The notes: a model not told the origin generated them from the letters alone. Shown: positions 35,412-43,262, counted from the stretch's first letter. The stretch: DNA of 54,372 bases from an uncultured Eubacterium sp. (GCA_947564835.1 CANOET010000004.1:1-54372); one strand, 5' to 3'. Made by a program: numbers and translations.

Positions 35412-37205
35412 TCACTCTGACAGCTGTGTGAAAAACTCTTTTTTCCGCAGTGCCTCCAGCATTTTTTTCTCCTGGAGCATTTGCGTAAAACGCTCCTGCA
35501 TACCGTTTGGATCATGATTGTCTCTCAGTGTCTGAAGGTGGTGTTCTTTGAGTTTCAATATCGTATCTTTCAGCGCCTGCCCGCGCGCGGCACGCGTCTT
35601 TACTTCCAGGATCGTCTCGTGGAACGCGGATACAACCTCGCGCTGGTCTTCCAGGTCCTCAAAATGGCCGGGAATCTGCGCCAGGTTCAGGCTGCCCGCC
35701 TCCAGCTGCGCAAACAGCGCCTCCGCCGCCTTTTTGCAAAGTGCGTCCCCAAAATCGTCCGGTGTAATATATTCCCGGATCACCGGGTACAGGGACGGTT
35801 CCTCGCTCAGCCACGTTAAAAGCAGCTTCTGGGACTTTTTCATTCCGTCTTCCCGGCGCGGTTCTTTTTTATGGATGCCGGACCGAAGCGGCTCCGGCTT
35901 TTTTATTAGCCCGTCCTGCGTACTGACCTGCGCAACGAGCCTGCGCAGATTTTCAAAACCGATCTGATATTTCTGCGCCACTGCTTCTATATAATTATTC
36001 CGCTCCAGCTCTTCAGAAAATGCAAGTAATTTTCTGGCAGCTTCGTTATAAAACGCAGTCTTGCCCTGCGGGTCGTGCATATTATAATTCTGCTCCAAAA
36101 TACGGATTTCAAACAGAAAGCTGTTCTCTGCCTGGTCGATCCGTTCCTGGTACGCATCCGCCCCCTGCGCCTTGATAAATTCATCCGGGTCCTTATACGG
36201 CTCCATATGGACGACTTTCGCGGTCAGGCCGGCCTCTTTTAAAATCGGGATCGCCCGCAGCGCCGCTTTCACGCCCGCACCGTCACTGTCGAACGTCAGA
36301 TACACTTCCTTTGCATAGCGCTTTAACAGGCTGGCATGGCCGCTCGTAAACGCCGTTCCAAGCGATGCTACCGCCTGGTCAAATCCTGCCTGGTGCAGCG
36401 CAATCACATCCATATACCCTTCGCACAGCAGCATCTGCGGACGCCTGGACTGCCTGGCCAGGTTCAGCCCGTACAGATTCCTGCTTTTGTCAAAAATCTG
36501 CGTCTCCGGCGAATTTAAATATTTCGGCTCCCCTTCCCCCATAACCCTGCCGCCGAAGCCGATAATCTTATTGTGTACGTTCATAATCGGAAACATCGCC
36601 CGGTTCCAGAACTTATCATGCGCCCCGCGCACCTCATCCACCATAACCAGGCCGGAATCCTTAAGCAGCTGGTCGCCGTATCCTTTGGCCTTTAAATACC
36701 GGTACAAATCATCGCTGTACTTATCTGCATAGCCCAGCCCGAATTTCTGCATCGTCTCATCGGCCAGCTTGCGCCCGCGGAAATATTCCAGTGCGTGCGC
36801 CCCGCGGACACTGCGCAGCAGCATGTAATAATACTTCCCGGCCTCACGGTTGACCTCCAGCAGCATCGACCGGTAGTCCGATTCCCGTTTTTCCTTCTCC
36901 GTAAGCTCCTGCACCGGCAGCTTCATCCCCACACGATCCGCCAGCTGTTCCATCGCTTCCCGAAAGGAAAAATTCTCATATTCCATCAAAAACGCGAACA
37001 CATCCCCTCCGGCGCCGCATCCAAAACAGTGGTACAGCTGCTTATTGCGCGATACATGGAAGGAACCTGTCTTTTCATTATGGAACGGACACAGGCCGAC
37101 ATAGCTGTTCCCCTTTTTCTGAAGCCTCACATACCCGGATATCACGTCTACAATATCATTCGCAGAACGGACTTCTTCCTTTAATTCATCTGAATAATAC
37201 GGCAT
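35412..37205 (-). CDS. dnaG: DNA primase
   Basis: 597-residue primase that makes RNA primers at the replication fork. The N-terminal zinc finger is CPFHNEK...YHCFGCGAGGD (about 40-64). The TOPRIM catalytic core has LLCEGYMDVIAL with the catalytic Glu and YLTFDSDGAG with the DxD acids (about 260-320). The C-terminal helicase-binding region is helical. AAAAGGAG lies before the ATG. It is followed by rpoD and preceded by a dGTPase-like gene. Confidence 0.97.
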   Translation of the reverse strand: MPYYSDELKEEVRSANDIVDVISGYVRLQKKGNSYVGLCPFHNEKTGSFHVSRNKQLYHCFGCGAGGDVFAFLMEYENFSFREAMEQLADRVGMKLPVQELTEKEKRESDYRSMLLEVNREAGKYYYMLLRSVRGAHALEYFRGRKLADETMQKFGLGYADKYSDDLYRYLKAKGYGDQLLKDSGLVMVDEVRGAHDKFWNRAMFPIMNVHNKIIGFGGRVMGEGEPKYLNSPETQIFDKSRNLYGLNLARQSRRPQMLLCEGYMDVIALHQAGFDQAVASLGTAFTSGHASLLKRYAKEVYLTFDSDGAGVKAALRAIPILKEAGLTAKVVHMEPYKDPDEFIKAQGADAYQERIDQAENSFLFEIRILEQNYNMHDPQGKTAFYNEAARKLLAFSEELERNNYIEAVAQKYQIGFENLRRLVAQVSTQDGLIKKPEPLRSGIHKKEPRREDGMKKSQKLLLTWLSEEPSLYPVIREYITPDDFGDALCKKAAEALFAQLEAGSLNLAQIPGHFEDLEDQREVVSAFHETILEVKTRAARGQALKDTILKLKEHHLQTLRDNHDPNGMQERFTQMLQEKKMLEALRKKEFFTQLSE

Positions 37206-37222
37206 CTATCTGACTCCTTTTC

Positions 37223-37301
37223 CATTCATCTGCATCATACGCCGTCTGTCCGGCCCCTTTTTCATTCATCTGCATCATACGCCGTCTGTCCGGCCCCTTT
37301 T
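37223..37301. repeat. 40-bp tandem duplication between dgt and dnaG
   Basis: CATTCATCTGCATCATACGC followed by CGTCTGTCCGGCCCCTTTT(T) occurs twice head to tail (37223-37262 and 37263-37301) with no internal change. It fills most of the spacer just upstream of dnaG, directly before its ribosome binding site. Identity of the copies implies a recent event. Confidence 0.95.
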
Positions 37302-37318
37302 CCCCGGATTACAGTTCC

Positions 37319-38323
37319 TTACACCTGCCACTGCACCGGCACATAATACTCATTGAATTTTGCAATCGCATACTGGTCCGTCATGCCTGCGATATAATCG
37401 CATACCGTCCGGTCCAGCCGTTCCCCCTTCTTGATCATATCGGTATATTGCTGCGGCATCTTTTCCGGACGTGCGCGGTAATATTCAAACAAACGCTCCA
37501 GCAGCTCCTCCGCTTTTGTCTCCTCATGCTTTGCCTTCGGATTGTTGTACAGGTTTTTAAACATATACTGGCGCAGCCCTTTCATCGCGGCCTCGACCTC
37601 GGGCGACATAAAGATATCTTCTTTTCCCATACTGTTCGTAATAATATTATGTATTAAAGTGTTCAAACGCATACGTACATTTGTCCCCAGAATTTCCTGA
37701 TATTCCTTCGGAATATCTTCCTCGCACAGGATCTTGGCCCGGATCGCATCATCCACATCATGATTGATATAGGCGATCTTATCCGACAGCCGGACGATCC
37801 TGCCCTCCAGCGTAGACGGCATACTGTTCATTTTATGGTTTAAAATGCCGTCCCGCACTTCCCAGGTCAGGTTCAGCCCTTTTCCGTGTTTCTCCAGTAC
37901 CTCCACAATGCGCACACTCTGCTTGTTATGCTGAAAGCCTCCCCCGCACAGGCTGTTGAGCATATACTCCCCCGCATGGCCGAACGGCGTATGCCCAAGG
38001 TCATGGCCGAGCGCAATCGCTTCCGCCAGGTCCTCATTCAGCCGCAGCGCCTTTGCGATCGTACGCGCATTCTGCGACACCTCCAGCGTATGCGACATCC
38101 GTGTCCGGTAATGGTCCCCTTTAGGCGTTAAAAATACCTGCGTCTTATTTTTCAGCCTCCGGAAAGCCCGGCTGTGCAGGATCCTGTCCCGGTCACGCTG
38201 ATAAACCGGGCGGATATCACAAGGTTCCTCTTCCCGCTGCCTCCCGCGGGACTTGTCGCTGAAGGCAGCATATGGGCTTAAGATCTGATGTTCCCTCAGT
38301 TCCATTTCTTCCCGTATTGTCAT
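37319..38323 (-). CDS. dgt: Deoxyguanosinetriphosphate triphosphohydrolase-like protein
   Basis: 334-residue HD-domain dNTPase. Metal ligands appear in RTRMSHTLEVSQ and ALGHDLGHTPFGHAGE (HD motif), with a conserved SRAFRRLKNKTQ upstream and LSDKIAYINHDVDDA later. Length fits the short, dGTPase-like subgroup. AAGGAGG lies before the ATG. It is the first gene of the dgt-dnaG-rpoD-trmK-nif3 run. It probably helps set dNTP pools; the gene symbol rests on family and context. Confidence 0.9.
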   Translation of the reverse strand: MTIREEMELREHQILSPYAAFSDKSRGRQREEEPCDIRPVYQRDRDRILHSRAFRRLKNKTQVFLTPKGDHYRTRMSHTLEVSQNARTIAKALRLNEDLAEAIALGHDLGHTPFGHAGEYMLNSLCGGGFQHNKQSVRIVEVLEKHGKGLNLTWEVRDGILNHKMNSMPSTLEGRIVRLSDKIAYINHDVDDAIRAKILCEEDIPKEYQEILGTNVRMRLNTLIHNIITNSMGKEDIFMSPEVEAAMKGLRQYMFKNLYNNPKAKHEETKAEELLERLFEYYRARPEKMPQQYTDMIKKGERLDRTVCDYIAGMTDQYAIAKFNEYYVPVQWQV

Positions 38324-38447
38324 AAGGAATTACCTCCTTATTTTAAAAATTCTGTATTTTTTTTCGAAATCCTTTATTTTTTTCTTATTTTTTGTATAAT
38401 GATAATGATAGAAAAGGGACCAATTTAACGAATCAGGAGTTACTGCC

Positions 38448-40268
38448 ATGAGAAACATACAAATCAAACACGCCGGGATCCTGCTGTCCCTGGTATTTTC
38501 CACGGTTATTTTTATCTTCCGTATCTGGTACATCCGCGATACGAATGTCCTTGCCATACGCAACGACGAATACGGCTACTGGACCCATGCCGCGCTGTTT
38601 GCCGGGCACGACTGGTCCGATGTATTTGCCGGGCATATGAACTGGTATTCCTACGGCTACAGCCTGGTACTGACGCCGCTGTTCTGGTTTACCCACAACC
38701 TGCATGTCATGTACAAAGCAGCCGTAATCGGCAACGGTATTTTCGGTGTGCTGTCCTACATCCTGTGTGTCCGCTGCTGCCGTATCCTGTTCCCGAAAGC
38801 CGGACAGTGGCTGACACTTACAGTATCCTTTATGGTATGCATGTATTCGTCCTATCTTACCCAAGGCCCGATCGCATGGAGCGAGACCTTTTTATATCTG
38901 CTCGTCTGGCTGCTGTTCTACCTGTACCTGCGCTTTGAACAGCATCCGGACGTAAACGGCGCGCTGCTGTTAAGCTGCTGTATGGGGGCCTGTTATATTA
39001 CGCACAACCGCACGATCGGCATCGTAACCGCATATATCCTGACCGCAGTGTTCCTGCGCCTTACAGACGCCGTTGACTGGAAGCTGTTTGCCGCGCTGCT
39101 GCTGCCGCTGACCATCATCCTGTTTGCAAATGTCAACATCAAGACATACCTGTGCGTCGTCGAAGGCTTCGGCTTAAAGCCGAAAAACGGCCTCGGCGCG
39201 CAAAAAGACCATCTGCTCTCCCTGCTGACCGTGCAAGGCTGGCAGAACCTGCTGCAATCGCTCAGCGGCCAGATGTGGGCGCTGATGACCTCCACCTTCG
39301 GCCTGGTATTCTGGGGCGTCATCCGCTGCGCGGCGCAGCTTCTGCACGCCTTTCAGACAAAAAGGCCCCAAAAACATACGACCTTTTACCTGTTCACGCT
39401 GCTTGCATGCGCCGGCACATTCCTGGTCTCCGCCATCAGCCTGATCGATCCGGCAGCAATTACGAACCTGGACGCAGATACGGACCTTACTTATTTTATT
39501 TACACACGCTACAACGAATGCCTGATTGGCATCATTCTGCTGCTGGGCTTCCTGGAACTGGCTTTTTGCAGCAAAAACCGCAGGTTTGCGCTGCTCCTCG
39601 CCTGTGAAGCCTGTTTTTACACGATTGTCAGCGCCGTATTATCCCTGAACCTGCAGCGGATTACAGACACCTGGCATTACCGCGCCTTCTGCGCAGCAGG
39701 CATTGGATTTTACCGCCTGTTTTCCGATACCTTCGCCATGCGCTGGTGCATCCCGGTTGCCGCAGCTGCCGCCGCAGCGCTCAGCCTGCTGCTCACCTGT
39801 TACCGGAAGCGTTTTTTCCGGCTGCAGCTAACCGCCGCCTGCCTGCTGTTAACCGCCATTTTTATCCCGACCGGGCTGTATTCCGCCAAAATCGGAACCA
39901 TTAACTCCCAGCGCGGAAAAGTATCTTCCGGCAACCTGGCAATGTTCGACCTGCTGGGCGACGTAGTCGGCAGCCGGGACGTCTACTGCACACTGGACGA
40001 CACCAAAAATTACCGGATTGCCTACGAACTGCAGGTGAACCTCATCGACACCCATGTCTGGTCCATAACCCTGGAAGACCTGCCGGCGGAAGAAGACGGC
40101 TATTTTATCTGCTGCAGCAGCGGAGACCTGGACCATCTGGAAGGAGACGATTATTATTTATTGGCGCAGAGCAAATATTATGCCGTTGTAATCAAAGGGG
40201 ATGCGCTGATGGAAGAGCTTGCCCCTAAGGTGGAACAGAAACTGGTCAATCTGAATGCGCTGGAATAA
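38448..40268 (+). CDS. Multi-span GT-C-type glycosyltransferase-like membrane protein
   Basis: 606 residues with a first span at about 8-27 and roughly ten or more further spans up to residue about 475. A soluble tail of about 130 residues follows. The first external loop carries the acidic pair in AIRNDEYGYW, at the place where GT-C enzymes (ArnT, PMT, PIG-M types) keep their catalytic Asp/Glu. AGGAG lies before the ATG. No lipid-carrier synthesis genes are adjacent, so donor and acceptor are unknown. It could also be a non-enzymatic membrane protein of the same fold. Confidence 0.7.
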   Translation: MRNIQIKHAGILLSLVFSTVIFIFRIWYIRDTNVLAIRNDEYGYWTHAALFAGHDWSDVFAGHMNWYSYGYSLVLTPLFWFTHNLHVMYKAAVIGNGIFGVLSYILCVRCCRILFPKAGQWLTLTVSFMVCMYSSYLTQGPIAWSETFLYLLVWLLFYLYLRFEQHPDVNGALLLSCCMGACYITHNRTIGIVTAYILTAVFLRLTDAVDWKLFAALLLPLTIILFANVNIKTYLCVVEGFGLKPKNGLGAQKDHLLSLLTVQGWQNLLQSLSGQMWALMTSTFGLVFWGVIRCAAQLLHAFQTKRPQKHTTFYLFTLLACAGTFLVSAISLIDPAAITNLDADTDLTYFIYTRYNECLIGIILLLGFLELAFCSKNRRFALLLACEACFYTIVSAVLSLNLQRITDTWHYRAFCAAGIGFYRLFSDTFAMRWCIPVAAAAAAALSLLLTCYRKRFFRLQLTAACLLLTAIFIPTGLYSAKIGTINSQRGKVSSGNLAMFDLLGDVVGSRDVYCTLDDTKNYRIAYELQVNLIDTHVWSITLEDLPAEEDGYFICCSSGDLDHLEGDDYYLLAQSKYYAVVIKGDALMEELAPKVEQKLVNLNALE

Positions 40269-40286
40269 AACAAAATAAAAAGGAAA

Positions 40287-40320
40287 AATAAACCCGCTTC
40301 CTGTTGGAAACGGGTTTATT
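40287..40320. terminator. Bidirectional terminator
   Basis: Ten-base stem AATAAACCCG / CGGGTTTATT extended by CTTCC/GGAA around TGTT. It has A-rich sequence on the left and T-rich on the right, so it can end both the GT-C-like gene (plus) and the tRNA-Leu (minus). Confidence 0.85.
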
Positions 40321-40329
40321 TACAAGCAA

Positions 40330-40413
40330 TGCAGAAGATGGGACTTGAACCCACACGATATTGCTACCACAGGCACCTGAAGCCTGCGCGTCTGCCAATT
40401 CCGCCACTTCTGC
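40330..40413 (-). tRNA. tRNA-Leu (anticodon CAG)
   Basis: 84-base type II tRNA. The acceptor stem is GCAGAAG/CTTCTGC with discriminator A, the D-loop AATTGGCAGA, the anticodon stem CAGGC/GCCTG enclosing TTCAGGT (anticodon CAG), a long variable arm and the T-loop TTCAAGT. CCA is not encoded. It has its own promoter. Confidence 0.95.
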
Positions 40414-40452
40414 ATTTCGTGTACCGCGCTGCTCGCGCTCGGCACATTAAGT

Positions 40453-40481
40453 ATAATACACGACTTCCATGGATTCGTCAA
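40453..40481 (-). promoter_or_regulatory. Promoter of tRNA-Leu(CAG)
   Basis: Minus strand TTGACG (40476-40481), a 17-base spacer and TATTAT (40453-40458), about 40 bases before the mature tRNA. Confidence 0.75.
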
Positions 40482-40525
40482 CCCCCTTTTTCAATTTTTT
40501 TCAAAAAAATTTTTTTATTTTTTTG

Positions 40526-40554
40526 TTGACATCTTTTGCTGCTGATGCTATACT
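40526..40554 (+). promoter_or_regulatory. Promoter of tRNA-Leu(AAG)
   Basis: Consensus TTGACA (40526-40531), a 17-base spacer and TATACT (40549-40554), about 48 bases before the mature tRNA. It is back to back with the other tRNA promoter. Confidence 0.85.
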
Positions 40555-40602
40555 GTATAGGTCGTCAGAGGAAAGAGTATTGATGATGTTTTGATGATGG
40601 AT

Positions 40603-40686
40603 GCGGAAGTGTCGGAATTGGCAGACGAGCAAGACTAAGGATCTTGTGGCAGCAATGTCGTGTGGGTTCAAGTCCCATCTTCCGCA
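40603..40686 (+). tRNA. tRNA-Leu (anticodon AAG)
   Basis: 84-base type II tRNA. The acceptor is GCGGAAG/CTTCCGC, the anticodon stem CAAGA/TCTTG with loop CTAAGGA (anticodon AAG), with a long variable arm and T-loop TTCAAGT. Its 3' end overlaps the integration site described at 40668-40688, so the element restored an intact tRNA on insertion. Confidence 0.93.
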
Positions 40687-40688
40687 CT
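40668..40688 (+). other. Attachment site, tRNA side
   Basis: TCAAGTCCCATCTTCCGCACT, the T-loop and acceptor end of tRNA-Leu(AAG). The same 21 bases recur at 42153-42173 in the same orientation, the usual footprint of tyrosine-recombinase integration into a tRNA gene. Confidence 0.8.
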
Positions 40689-40702
40689 TAACCCTTGGGA
40701 AG

Positions 40703-40733
40703 CCTTGTAAATCATAGATTTACAGGGTTTTTT
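40703..40733 (+). terminator. Terminator after tRNA-Leu(AAG)
   Basis: Eleven-base stem CCTTGTAAATC / GATTTACAGGG around ATA, then TTTTTTCTTTTT. It lies on the element side of the tRNA junction, so the element supplies a new terminator. Confidence 0.85.
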
Positions 40734-40826
40734 CTTTTTCTAAAACTTTTTATCTGTTCCTTTTTACTCGCAAGACCACTTTGCAGTTTTCTGGACGTTT
40801 GACGAGCATAAGAAAGGAGCATTTTC

Positions 40827-41006
40827 ATGAAAAAATTATCCCTTAAAAACTCAGACAACTTAACTGTAGATGAAGCGTTTGCAGATTTCAAAGGACACTG
40901 CCGGATTAAAAATCTGTCTGGGGAAACAATCAAACTTTATCAGTATCAATTTAACATATTCCACCGTTTCTTTAAAATCCGTATTCCAAAGGTAGACACT
41001 AAGTGA
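40827..41006 (+). pseudogene. Truncated tyrosine-recombinase (integrase) N-terminus
   Basis: Reads MKKLSLKNSDNLTVDEAFAD, then NLSGETIKLYQYQFNIFHRF, and stops after 59 residues. The helix pattern with SGETIKLYQ is that of the core-binding (SAM-like) domain of phage-type integrases. The catalytic domain is missing. AGAAAGGAG still precedes the ATG. Position just inside a tRNA attachment site is where such an integrase gene normally sits. The loss of the rest makes the element immobile on its own. Confidence 0.75.
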
Positions 41007-41092
41007 GTGGGCGATTGCCCTAATTTTTGAAAGAGCCGAAAAATGCTTGTTTTCAGATACATTGTCATAAGATATGTTGCCTTTTTCCTGTT

Positions 41093-41141
41093 AAAACAAC
41101 TGCTGCCATAAAGATGATTTCCAATGGGCAGCAGTTGTTTT
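41093..41141 (+). terminator. Perfect 15-bp inverted repeat
   Basis: AAAACAACTGCTGCC / GGCAGCAGTTGTTTT with a 19-base loop, followed by TAAAAATTATTTTAAATTT. It may be the terminator of a deleted gene. The remaining spacer between 41007 and 41332 holds no gene I can support. Confidence 0.6.
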
Positions 41142-41279
41142 AAAAATTATTTTAAATTTAGGGGTTCGTTTTAAAGACTATGAGCCATTATGGAAATGCT
41201 TAAAGACTATGATGTAAACGTGTCATACCTATGAATCAAGCTTTTTCTCATTTCTATCCTGACTAACACAAACTTTTGA

Positions 41280-41308
41280 TTGACTTTCCTGGTTTCTACT
41301 GCTATGCT
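41280..41308 (+). promoter_or_regulatory. Promoter of the PIN toxin-antitoxin pair
   Basis: TTGACT (41280-41285), a 17-base spacer and TATGCT (41303-41308), 25 bases before the antitoxin ATG, which has AAGGAGG upstream. Confidence 0.65.
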
Positions 41309-41332
41309 TAAGCACAAGGAGGTAAACTGCCT

Positions 41333-41599
41333 ATGTCAACCTTGGAAAAAGCAATCGGATTATTGCAAAGAATGCCCGAACATAAGCTGGAAACCATATA
41401 TACGTATATGCGTTTCGTAGATTCACAAATCGATAACGCAGATTCTGCTTCTACTGAAAAGAATGACACAGACTCTATAGCAAGAAAACGAAAGGGATTT
41501 CAGGGACTTCTATCTTTTGCCGGGACGTTGCCGGAAGATTTTGATTACAAAAAAGAACTTGAGGAAGCAAGGGAAGAAAAATATGCTCATTTTATTTGA
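41333..41599 (+). CDS. Putative antitoxin of a PIN-domain pair
   Basis: 88-residue protein. A helical N-terminus (LEKAIGLLQRMPEHKLETIY) resembles the short antitoxins of the DUF2281 kind. A charged linker follows, then a C-terminal tail with GFQGLLSFAGTLPEDFDYKK, likely the toxin-binding part. It overlaps the toxin start by 17 bases, indicating translational coupling. A DNA-binding fold is not obvious, so autoregulation is uncertain. Confidence 0.75.
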   Translation: MSTLEKAIGLLQRMPEHKLETIYTYMRFVDSQIDNADSASTEKNDTDSIARKRKGFQGLLSFAGTLPEDFDYKKELEEAREEKYAHFI

Positions 41600-41999
41600 C
41601 ACGAATATCATACTTGATATCCTTGAAAAACGCCAGCCCTTTTATGAAGCATCCAAGTCTGTTTTAGAGGAATGTATTTCAAATGATATACGTGGCTTTA
41701 TTGCACTGCATTCTGTATCAAACATTTATTATATTTTGCGAAAACGCTTTTCAGTCTCAGACAGGCGAAAGCTTCTCCTTGATCATCTGGACTTGCTGCA
41801 AGTGGCAGGCACTGACCATGAACATGTAAAAAACGCTCTGCAAAGAGAATGCTTTTCCGACTTTGAGGACTGCCTGCAAGATGAATGCGCAAAACAGGTT
41901 CATGCAGATTATATTGTAACCCGAAATATAACGTACTTTTCCACATCGGATATACCGGCAGTAACCCCGGAAGATATGCTTAAAATCTTTCATCGATAA
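41583..41999 (+). CDS. PIN-domain toxin (VapC-like ribonuclease)
   Basis: 138-residue PIN domain, predicted metal-dependent RNase. The acidic residues expected of the active site appear in LFDTNIILDILE (first Asp), SVSNIYYIL, and the later DFEDCLQDECA and ADYIVTRN. The start at 41583 lies inside the antitoxin gene and gives MLILFDTN, the standard beginning. It is the only intact cargo between the att repeats. The RNA target is unknown. Confidence 0.85.
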   Translation: MLILFDTNIILDILEKRQPFYEASKSVLEECISNDIRGFIALHSVSNIYYILRKRFSVSDRRKLLLDHLDLLQVAGTDHEHVKNALQRECFSDFEDCLQDECAKQVHADYIVTRNITYFSTSDIPAVTPEDMLKIFHR

Positions 42000-42152
42000 A
42001 TGACCGAAAATCCTTTACTTTTCCCGCAAGAATAGAAATAATAAAAGGGACAAGAAGTAAATAGCAACTCGTCAGACTACTTTCTCCAAATCGGGTAGTT
42101 TTACGAGCAGAAACTGAAAAGTATCTTGCGTGATGAAAAGACGGATTCATAA

Positions 42153-42173
42153 TCAAGTCCCATCTTCCGCACT
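42153..42173 (+). other. Attachment site, distal copy
   Basis: TCAAGTCCCATCTTCCGCACT, identical over 21 bases to the tRNA-Leu(AAG) 3' end at 40668-40688. Similarity stops at both ends. It marks the outer border of a 1.5-kb element remnant. Confidence 0.8.
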
Positions 42174-42184
42174 GGTTGAACGAT

Positions 42185-42222
42185 ACGGGAAGTCTTATTT
42201 TATAAGGCTTCCCGTGTTTTTT
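42185..42222 (+). terminator. Strong terminator next to the distal att site
   Basis: ACGGGAAGTCTTAT / ATAAGGCTTCCCGT stem with one mismatch, then GTTTTTT. Its position right after the duplicated tRNA end suggests it is the original terminator of the tRNA-Leu gene, moved away by the insertion. Confidence 0.85.
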
Positions 42223-42271
42223 ATTCCCGCATTTCGAAAGTACGTTCTGTACGATTGTGTTTCCAGTTCCG

Positions 42272-42535
42272 CTAATACTTATTGTATATCTGTCCCCTGT
42301 TTCCGGCATCAATCACACAAATAATTAATTCGTGGCTGTTCACTTTATATATAATCCGGTAATCGCCCACACGGAGCCTGTAAAACCCCGCGCTTTTCCT
42401 GCCTTTTAACCTCTTTATGTCGTTTCCTTCCGGCAGTTCATGAATTGCCCTTAATACCCTCTCTTTATCCGGCTTTGGCAGTTTTATGATAAACTTTTCT
42501 GCCATTTTTTCAATGACTATCCTGTACTTTTTCAC
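42272..42535 (-). CDS. RelE/ParE-family toxin
   Basis: 87-residue toxin. Features are KFIIKLPKPDKERVLRAIHE, the LPEGNDIKRLKGRKSAGFYR basic segment and RVGDYRIIYKV, the standard RelE/ParE core. It ends with VIDAGNRGQIY near the family's usual C-terminus. Its start overlaps the antitoxin end by four bases. RelE types cut mRNA on ribosomes and ParE types attack gyrase; the sequence alone does not decide. Confidence 0.88.
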   Translation of the reverse strand: MKKYRIVIEKMAEKFIIKLPKPDKERVLRAIHELPEGNDIKRLKGRKSAGFYRLRVGDYRIIYKVNSHELIICVIDAGNRGQIYNKY

Positions 42536-42753
42536 AGTACAACCTCTTCCCTTGCCGCTAGATCTTCAAGTGTAACTGTCTGATGCTTTTCGGGATCCGG
42601 ATTATTCAGATATTCTTCTACTAATTTTTCACAATACAGATCATCCTCTATATCATCGTCAAACTGTATTCCTCTTAAAAAAAGAAGCAGACTGCTGATT
42701 TTATATTCCGGCAGTTTATCAATAATCTGTTTCGCTAATTCCCGTTCACTCAA
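42532..42753 (-). CDS. Antitoxin partner of the RelE/ParE toxin
   Basis: 73-residue protein if it starts at the TTG at 42753 (LSERELAKQIIDKLPEYKI), which has AGGAGGGG seven bases upstream; the longer open frame lacks a site. A helical N-terminus and acidic middle (DDDIEDDLYCEKLVEEYL) precede a short C-terminal tail (TLEDLAAREEVVL). This matches small antitoxins found with RelE toxins in Lachnospiraceae. No clear DNA-binding motif was recognised. Confidence 0.75.
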   Translation of the reverse strand: MSERELAKQIIDKLPEYKISSLLLFLRGIQFDDDIEDDLYCEKLVEEYLNNPDPEKHQTVTLEDLAAREEVVL

Positions 42754-42840
42754 AGCAACCCCTCCTAAAATTAAAATTCCTATGTTAGAAATAAAATGTA
42801 ATTGACCCAAAAACAACCGCATAAATAAGGATGTGTCCCT

Positions 42841-43236
42841 ATGAGAAATAGTATACAGTATTTTACGGAAAATGGAATACCTGAATTAGAAAAAATAAAA
42901 TTGAATTTTTTGGAAAACCCTGCGATGTTCGACAAATGCGTGGATAAAGTTTGGAAAGTGTTCCTTCAGACCGCATGCTGTTTGATCTGCGGATGGTTAG
43001 AAGAATACAACACTTTTTTGGAGAGCAGCCTGAAAAGGCGTCTGTACTGGCAGGTGAAAGACCGTGGCCAGAAAAATATCCTTACAACACCTGAAATTGC
43101 GTTTCATGGAAGCCAGGCCCTTTCCCCCTCATCCAGCGTCCACCTAGCCACTAAAAAACGCAACACAATGTCAAAAAAGTTTCTTTTCTGGAGGTGTTGT
43201 AAAGCTTGCCAATATATGGACTCTCAGGTGTTGTAA
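42841..43236 (+). pseudogene. Truncated ISLre2/UPF0236-type transposase N-terminus
   Basis: The first 83 residues (for example WLEEYNTFLESSLKRRLYW and QVKDRGQKNILTT) match the N-terminus of ISLre2-type transposases, which are usually 400-500 residues. After about 43090 the reading continues only by chance into a non-coding dispersed repeat and stops at 131 residues. The catalytic part is absent. No intact copy exists in this window. Confidence 0.7.
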
Positions 43237-43260
43237 AGCCCGCAGAGTCGTCCGCTTAGC
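43108..43260 (+). repeat. Dispersed repeat, copy A
   Basis: About 150 bases with three blocks shared, in inverse orientation, with 54217-54357: CCAGGCCC..CCCCCTCATCC, AAGCYTGCCAATA...GACTCT and AGCCCGCAGAGTCGTCCG-CTAG. This copy also holds a 13-bp direct repeat GGTGTTGTAAAGC (43193-43205, 43227-43239). It begins where the transposase similarity ends. Confidence 0.65.
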
Positions 43261-43262
43261 CA

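Larger units (their letters stand above)
42001..42271. other. Spacer around the distal attachment site
   Basis: Non-coding. It contains the second copy of the tRNA 3' end (42153-42173) and the displaced tRNA terminator (42185-42222). I see nothing else. Confidence 0.6.

Noticed and set aside
40712..40933. 73-codon minus-strand open frame near tRNA-Leu
   Set aside because: It is the antisense shadow of the integrase stump and has no start signal.
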